Positions 60,801 through 64,000 of a stretch of DNA of 64,000 bases are shown piece after piece. Each line of letters opens with the position of its first letter. Within the stretch, counting starts at the first letter, position 1. Both the position numbers and the translations under genes were made by a program. The DNA lies in contig CAYOOD010000013.1 in the NCBI GenBank assembly GCA_964405435.1, positions 47,684 through 111,683 of the forward strand. Reading direction: 5' to 3'. The notes under the pieces are model-generated. The model did no database searches, was not told the DNA's origin, and was given only the letters and a program-made list of their open reading frames with translations. This DNA is from DVEG01 sp964405435. GTDB taxonomy: Bacteria; Cyanobacteriota; Cyanobacteriia; Cyanobacteriales; Oscillatoriaceae.

Positions 60801-61421
60801 TCACGTCGCCGCGCGGGGAAGCAGTAATTCGCTCAATCCGTCAATCAGGCGATCGACTTCCATCGGTATAATTTCTTTTCCGTGCATCACCTCTTGTAGC
60901 AAGACGAAATGAACCACTGCTCCGACGCAAATTCTCGCCGTTGCTTCGGGATCGGCGAGTTTGTATTCCGGACAAGATGCCAAGTATTCGGTGAGCTTGT
61001 CGATGTTCGGTTTGGCGATGTTGCGGATAAAAATTTTCGCTAAGTTGGGAAATCTCCCCGACTCGCCGATAATCACGCGCATGAACGTCAGATACTCGGG
61101 TTCGGCTAGCGCTTGCGTGACGACAGCCATCACGAGCTGCCTGATAATCTCTCTCGGTTCGCCAGCAAATCTCTCGGCATCCCATATCACTCTAAACTTC
61201 TTTTGTGCCAGTTGCTCTACGAGGGCGGCGAACAGCGCCTCTTTATCGCGAAAGTAGCTGTAAACCGTGGCTTTTGACACTCCCGCCGCTGCCGCTACCC
61301 TATCCATACTCGTAGCGGCGTAGCCGTGGGCCAAAAACTCCTGAATGGCCCCTTTCAGAATTTGCTCGACTTTCTCAACGCCTCCATCTTTCTCGACTTC
61401 GCTGCTTTTTGCTCGTGCCAT
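60801..61421 (-). CDS. TetR/AcrR-family transcriptional repressor
   Basis: The 206-residue protein has the TetR helix-turn-helix (about 18-64): ILKGAIQEFLAHGYAATSMD, then RVAAAAGVSKATVYSYFRDK and EALFAALVEQL. The C-terminal ligand domain has MRVIIGESGRFPNLAKIF and a final helix with VGAVVHFVLLQEVMHG, the AcrR C-terminal type common next to efflux genes. It is divergent from devB-like and devC-like genes, with two operator palindromes between (61568-61616), so it most likely represses that exporter and itself. The ligand is unknown. Confidence 0.92.
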   Translation of the reverse strand: MARAKSSEVEKDGGVEKVEQILKGAIQEFLAHGYAATSMDRVAAAAGVSKATVYSYFRDKEALFAALVEQLAQKKFRVIWDAERFAGEPREIIRQLVMAVVTQALAEPEYLTFMRVIIGESGRFPNLAKIFIRNIAKPNIDKLTEYLASCPEYKLADPEATARICVGAVVHFVLLQEVMHGKEIIPMEVDRLIDGLSELLLPRAAT

Positions 61422-61567
61422 CGCTCCTTTCCCCCTTTGCTCTCACCATTCTAAGGTTCTCAGGGCTTTAACCCTTTCTTCGATCGCTCTGAGGGCTTCA
61501 GCCCTCCCCAAGTTGAGCGCTGAAGCGTTCTCTACAGATTTTTGTCGCTCCACTTGACACTTCCATA

Positions 61568-61616
61568 CTAAACCGTTTAGTTTAGTTACAGGAGAAAACT
61601 AAACAGTTTAGTTTTA
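61568..61616. promoter_or_regulatory. Two operator palindromes for the TetR-family repressor
   Basis: ACTAAACCGTTTAGTTT at 61568-61584 and AACTAAACAGTTTAGTTTT at 61598-61616 share the inverted core CTAAAC-N-GTTTAG, with centres about 30 bases apart. They lie between the divergent TetR gene and the exporter gene, 26-74 bases before the exporter start. This is the usual layout of a TetR/AcrR operator. Confidence 0.85.
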
Positions 61617-61641
61617 TTGGCTGCCAGCCAGGAGGGACGCC

Positions 61642-63090
61642 ATGCTTAATGCCAGAACTCAGACTTTGCCCCTCGAAGGAGCGGGAACGCAGAAAACGGT
61701 TGCAGCAGGAAGGAGCCGCTTGGGCGCAAGTACGCTGGTTTTAGCGGTTGCGGCAACCTTGGTAGTAGGAAGCAGCAGTGCTTATACGGTTTGGCGGTTG
61801 CGAGCTCAAAACACCCCCGTGGAGGCTCCGCCAGCGGCAAGCGTGCCGAAGGTGATGACGGTAACGGCACTGGGGCGGTTGGAGCCGGCGGGAGAAATTA
61901 CCAAACTGTCTGCGGCGGCGTCGGCGGAAGGGAGCCGCATCGAGGAAATTTTGGTGAAAGAAGGGGATAGGGTGAAGGCGGGGGACGCGATCGCAATTTT
62001 GGACAGCCGCGATCGCTTGCAAGCGGCTCTGGAAGAGGCACAGCAACGAGTGAAAGTTGCCGAGGCGAATCTGGATAAGGTGAAAGCGGGGGCGAAGCAG
62101 GGAGAAATTAACGCGCAAAAAGCTGCGATCGCGCGCCTCGAGGCAGAACAGGAGAATGAAATCGAAGCGCAAAAAGCGATTGTGGCGCGTTTAGAGGCAG
62201 AACAGGAGAATGAAATCGCCGCGCAAGAAGCGACAATTGCTCGTATTGAAGCAGAGCGCCGGGGCGAGTTGAATGCGCAAGAAGCAACCATTGCCAGACT
62301 GGAAGCCGAGCTGAGAAATGCGCAGAGTGAATTTCAGCGCTATCAGATGCTTTATCAGGAGGGAGCGATCGCAGCAGAAGCCCTCGACAGCCGGCGGTTA
62401 GCAGTGGAAACAGCGCGAGAAAAAGTCAACGAAGCGCAGGCGACGCGCGATCGCATTGTCGGATCGAGAGCGGAGCAAATCAACGAAGCCCAGGCGAATC
62501 TCAATCGGACAATTTCGGCAAAACTCCAGCAAATCGAGGAAGCGCGAGCGAATCTCAATCGCACGATTTCCGCAAAAACGAAGCAAATCGACGAAGCCAA
62601 AGCCACGCTCGATCGGATTGCCGAAGTGCGCCCGGTTGACGTGCGATCGGCACAAGCAGAAATAGACAGTGCCAAAGCAGCGGTAAAACAAGCAGAGGCG
62701 AATTTAGAGAAAGCGATGGTGCGATCGCCCCGCGACGCCCAAGTGCTGAAACTTCACGCCCGCCCCGGAGAAATTGTTTCCTCAGAAGGGATTGCCGAAT
62801 TGGGAGATACCAGCCAGATGTATGCGGTGGCGGAAGTTTACGAAAGCGACGTCAGCAAAGTGCGCGTCGGGCAGAAAGTACGAGTCACCAGCGACTCTCT
62901 CGTCGGAGACTTGCAGGGAACGGTAGAACAAGTTGGCTTGCAGGTGAAAAAACAGAACGTCATCAACACCGATCCTTCTGCCAACATCGACAATAGAATC
63001 ATAGAAGTCAAAGTGCGACTGGATGCAGCCTCCAGCCAGAAAGCAGCCGGATTTACCAACCTTCAAGTTAAAGTAGAGGTGGCGATATGA
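61642..63090 (+). CDS. devB: DevB-type ABC exporter membrane-fusion protein
   Basis: The 482-residue protein has one N-terminal membrane span (STLVLAVAATLVVGSSSAYT). The family region follows: VTALGRLEPAGEITKLSAAA, then GSRIEEILVKEGDRVKAGDA for the split lipoyl domain. A long coiled-coil hairpin (about 130-345) has near-identical repeats of I-ARLEAEQENEI and NEAQANLNRTISAK. The second lipoyl half has VRSPRDAQVLKLHARPGEIV, and the barrel YAVAEVYESDVSKVRVGQKV. DevB pairs with DevC and DevA to export glycolipids through TolC. The start has AGGAGG upstream. Its stop overlaps the devC start (ATGA). Confidence 0.93.
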   Translation: MLNARTQTLPLEGAGTQKTVAAGRSRLGASTLVLAVAATLVVGSSSAYTVWRLRAQNTPVEAPPAASVPKVMTVTALGRLEPAGEITKLSAAASAEGSRIEEILVKEGDRVKAGDAIAILDSRDRLQAALEEAQQRVKVAEANLDKVKAGAKQGEINAQKAAIARLEAEQENEIEAQKAIVARLEAEQENEIAAQEATIARIEAERRGELNAQEATIARLEAELRNAQSEFQRYQMLYQEGAIAAEALDSRRLAVETAREKVNEAQATRDRIVGSRAEQINEAQANLNRTISAKLQQIEEARANLNRTISAKTKQIDEAKATLDRIAEVRPVDVRSAQAEIDSAKAAVKQAEANLEKAMVRSPRDAQVLKLHARPGEIVSSEGIAELGDTSQMYAVAEVYESDVSKVRVGQKVRVTSDSLVGDLQGTVEQVGLQVKKQNVINTDPSANIDNRIIEVKVRLDAASSQKAAGFTNLQVKVEVAI

Positions 63091-63983
63091 TAGGATTCAT
63101 TAACAAACTTCGACGCAGAACGCCTCTCGGATGGCTGCAACTGTCTCGCGAAAAAAGTCGCCTGCTCGTCGCCATTGCAGGAGTCGCATTTGCCGATCTT
63201 CTCATCTTGATGCAACTAGGGTTTCAGGCTGCCTTGTACGAGAGCAACACTCGCCTGCACAAAAGCTTGCAAGCCGATATTGTTTTAATGAATCCGCAAG
63301 CCCGCTACCTGCTGCGAATGTCGAGTTTTCCCCGCCGCCGATTGTATCAGGCGATGAACGTGCCGGGGGTAAAATCAGCCGAGGCGGTATACGTCAATAC
63401 TGCCAACTGGAAGAACCCGCAAACTCAGCGCGAAACCAGCATTCTCGTTTTTGGATTCAATCCCAACAAGCCGCCTTTTGATTTTCTTCAATCGCAGCAA
63501 AATATAGATGCGCTCAAGCTGCCAGATACTTACTTATTCGATCGCGCTTCCAGAGGAGACTATATGGAACTTATCGCCGGGGTTGAGCAGGGCAAAAGCG
63601 TTGCAACCGAGATGGAGCGGCGAACAATTCGGGTAAGCGGGTTGTATTCAGTCGGCGCTTCTTTCGGAGCAGACGGGAGTTTGATGACGAGCGATCAAAA
63701 CTTTCTGCTGTTATTTCCCAGACGGGAAGCAGCAAGCGTCAGTATCGGCACAATTGAAGTGAAACCGGGTTACGAGCCGGAGCAAGTAGCCGAAACGCTA
63801 AAAGCGAATTTGCCCGCTGACGTGCTGGTTCTCACAAAGCAAGAATTTATCGACTTTGAAAAAGATTATTGGTCGAAAAATACAGCGATCGGGTTTGTTT
63901 TTGGGTTGGGCGTCGTCATGGGGTTTGTGGTGGGGGTGATTATTGTTTATACTAAGTTGGCTAAGATAGTATTATACTATTAG
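63087..63983 (+). CDS. devC: DevC-type ABC exporter permease, C-terminus disrupted
   Basis: The first 288 residues match DevC: RRRTPLGWLQLSREKSRLLV, the first membrane span with AIAGVAFADLLILMQLGFQA, and the periplasmic domain with ADIVLMNPQARYLLRMSSF. It reaches the second membrane span, FVFGLGVVMGFVVGVIIVY. DevC proteins then continue with QILYTDVADH and two more spans to about 385 residues. Here the frame changes to TKLAKIVLYY and stops at 63983. The ATG overlaps the devB stop. The sequence after 63950 is likely foreign, so this exporter permease is truncated unless the rest is rejoined. Confidence 0.85.
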   Translation: MIGFINKLRRRTPLGWLQLSREKSRLLVAIAGVAFADLLILMQLGFQAALYESNTRLHKSLQADIVLMNPQARYLLRMSSFPRRRLYQAMNVPGVKSAEAVYVNTANWKNPQTQRETSILVFGFNPNKPPFDFLQSQQNIDALKLPDTYLFDRASRGDYMELIAGVEQGKSVATEMERRTIRVSGLYSVGASFGADGSLMTSDQNFLLLFPRREAASVSIGTIEVKPGYEPEQVAETLKANLPADVLVLTKQEFIDFEKDYWSKNTAIGFVFGLGVVMGFVVGVIIVYTKLAKIVLYY

Positions 63984-64000
63984 AGAAAAACATCAGGAGT
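63951..64000. mobile_element. Possible left end of an inserted element, running off the window
   Basis: At 63951 the devC reading frame leaves the family consensus abruptly. The new sequence is AT-rich, contains the palindrome ATAGTATTATACTAT at 63966-63980 and ends CATCAGGAGT, which could be a ribosome-binding site for a gene starting just beyond 64000. This fits an insertion sequence with a subterminal hairpin, but no transposase is in view. Confidence 0.4.

Noticed and set aside
1..64000. tRNA and rRNA genes
   Set aside because: A visual scan for T-loop and conserved rRNA motifs found none; a covariance-model scan would be needed to exclude them fully.

Overview
The window is cyanobacterial chromosome. 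The octamer GCGATCGC (HIP1) occurs throughout. CP12 is present, and the ATP synthase beta and epsilon genes sit apart from the other atp genes, as is usual in cyanobacteria. There is a hetZ gene, a DevB/DevC-type exporter and a carotenoid isomerase-like oxidoreductase. hetZ, the many tandem heptamer repeats and the dispersed palindromes fit a filamentous cyanobacterium, perhaps non-heterocystous. That placement is inference; no rRNA or tRNA gene was found to confirm it.

Layout. 1-5.0 kb: PHP phosphoesterase, a small unknown gene, hetZ and a YrdC/Sua5-type protein, all on the minus strand. 5.1-8.4 kb: larC, then two paralogous envelope proteins. 8.8-17.7 kb: a secreted subtilisin, a YbhN-like membrane protein, a TauE/SafE carrier, a DegT aminotransferase and two large helical proteins of unknown function. 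17.8-29.6 kb: FAD enzymes, a 31-residue membrane peptide, a DUF3102/KfrA-like protein, thiM, a SprT-like metalloprotease, an S41 peptidase that lacks its usual lysine, a Nmad1-like protein, a leucine-rich repeat protein and an ABA4-like protein.

29.7-35.1 kb is the most interesting block. A candidate structured leader RNA precedes a STAS domain fused to an exopolysaccharide-priming sugar transferase. An RsbW-type kinase, an RsbU-type phosphatase with one GAF and four PAS domains, and a free RsbV-type STAS protein follow. Together they look like a complete partner-switching module whose output may include an enzyme of polysaccharide synthesis rather than only a sigma factor.

35.1-46.4 kb: mobile-element-like repeats, a FIST sensor, cp12, DUF3177, atpD-atpC, a PEP-CTERM protein, a decayed second PEP-CTERM gene and an ADP-ribosylglycohydrolase. 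46.4-56.2 kb: a membrane-anchored caspase-fold protein without its catalytic dyad, a DUF4214 protein, two paralogous sugar (sorbosone-type) dehydrogenases with different targeting modules, and a pentapeptide-repeat protein. 56.4-64 kb: dienelactone hydrolase, an AT-rich GTPase gene, a Uma2 nuclease, a DUF938 methyltransferase, and a TetR regulator divergent from devB-devC with two clear operator palindromes between them. devC loses its conserved reading frame near 63950, probably through an insertion that continues past the window.
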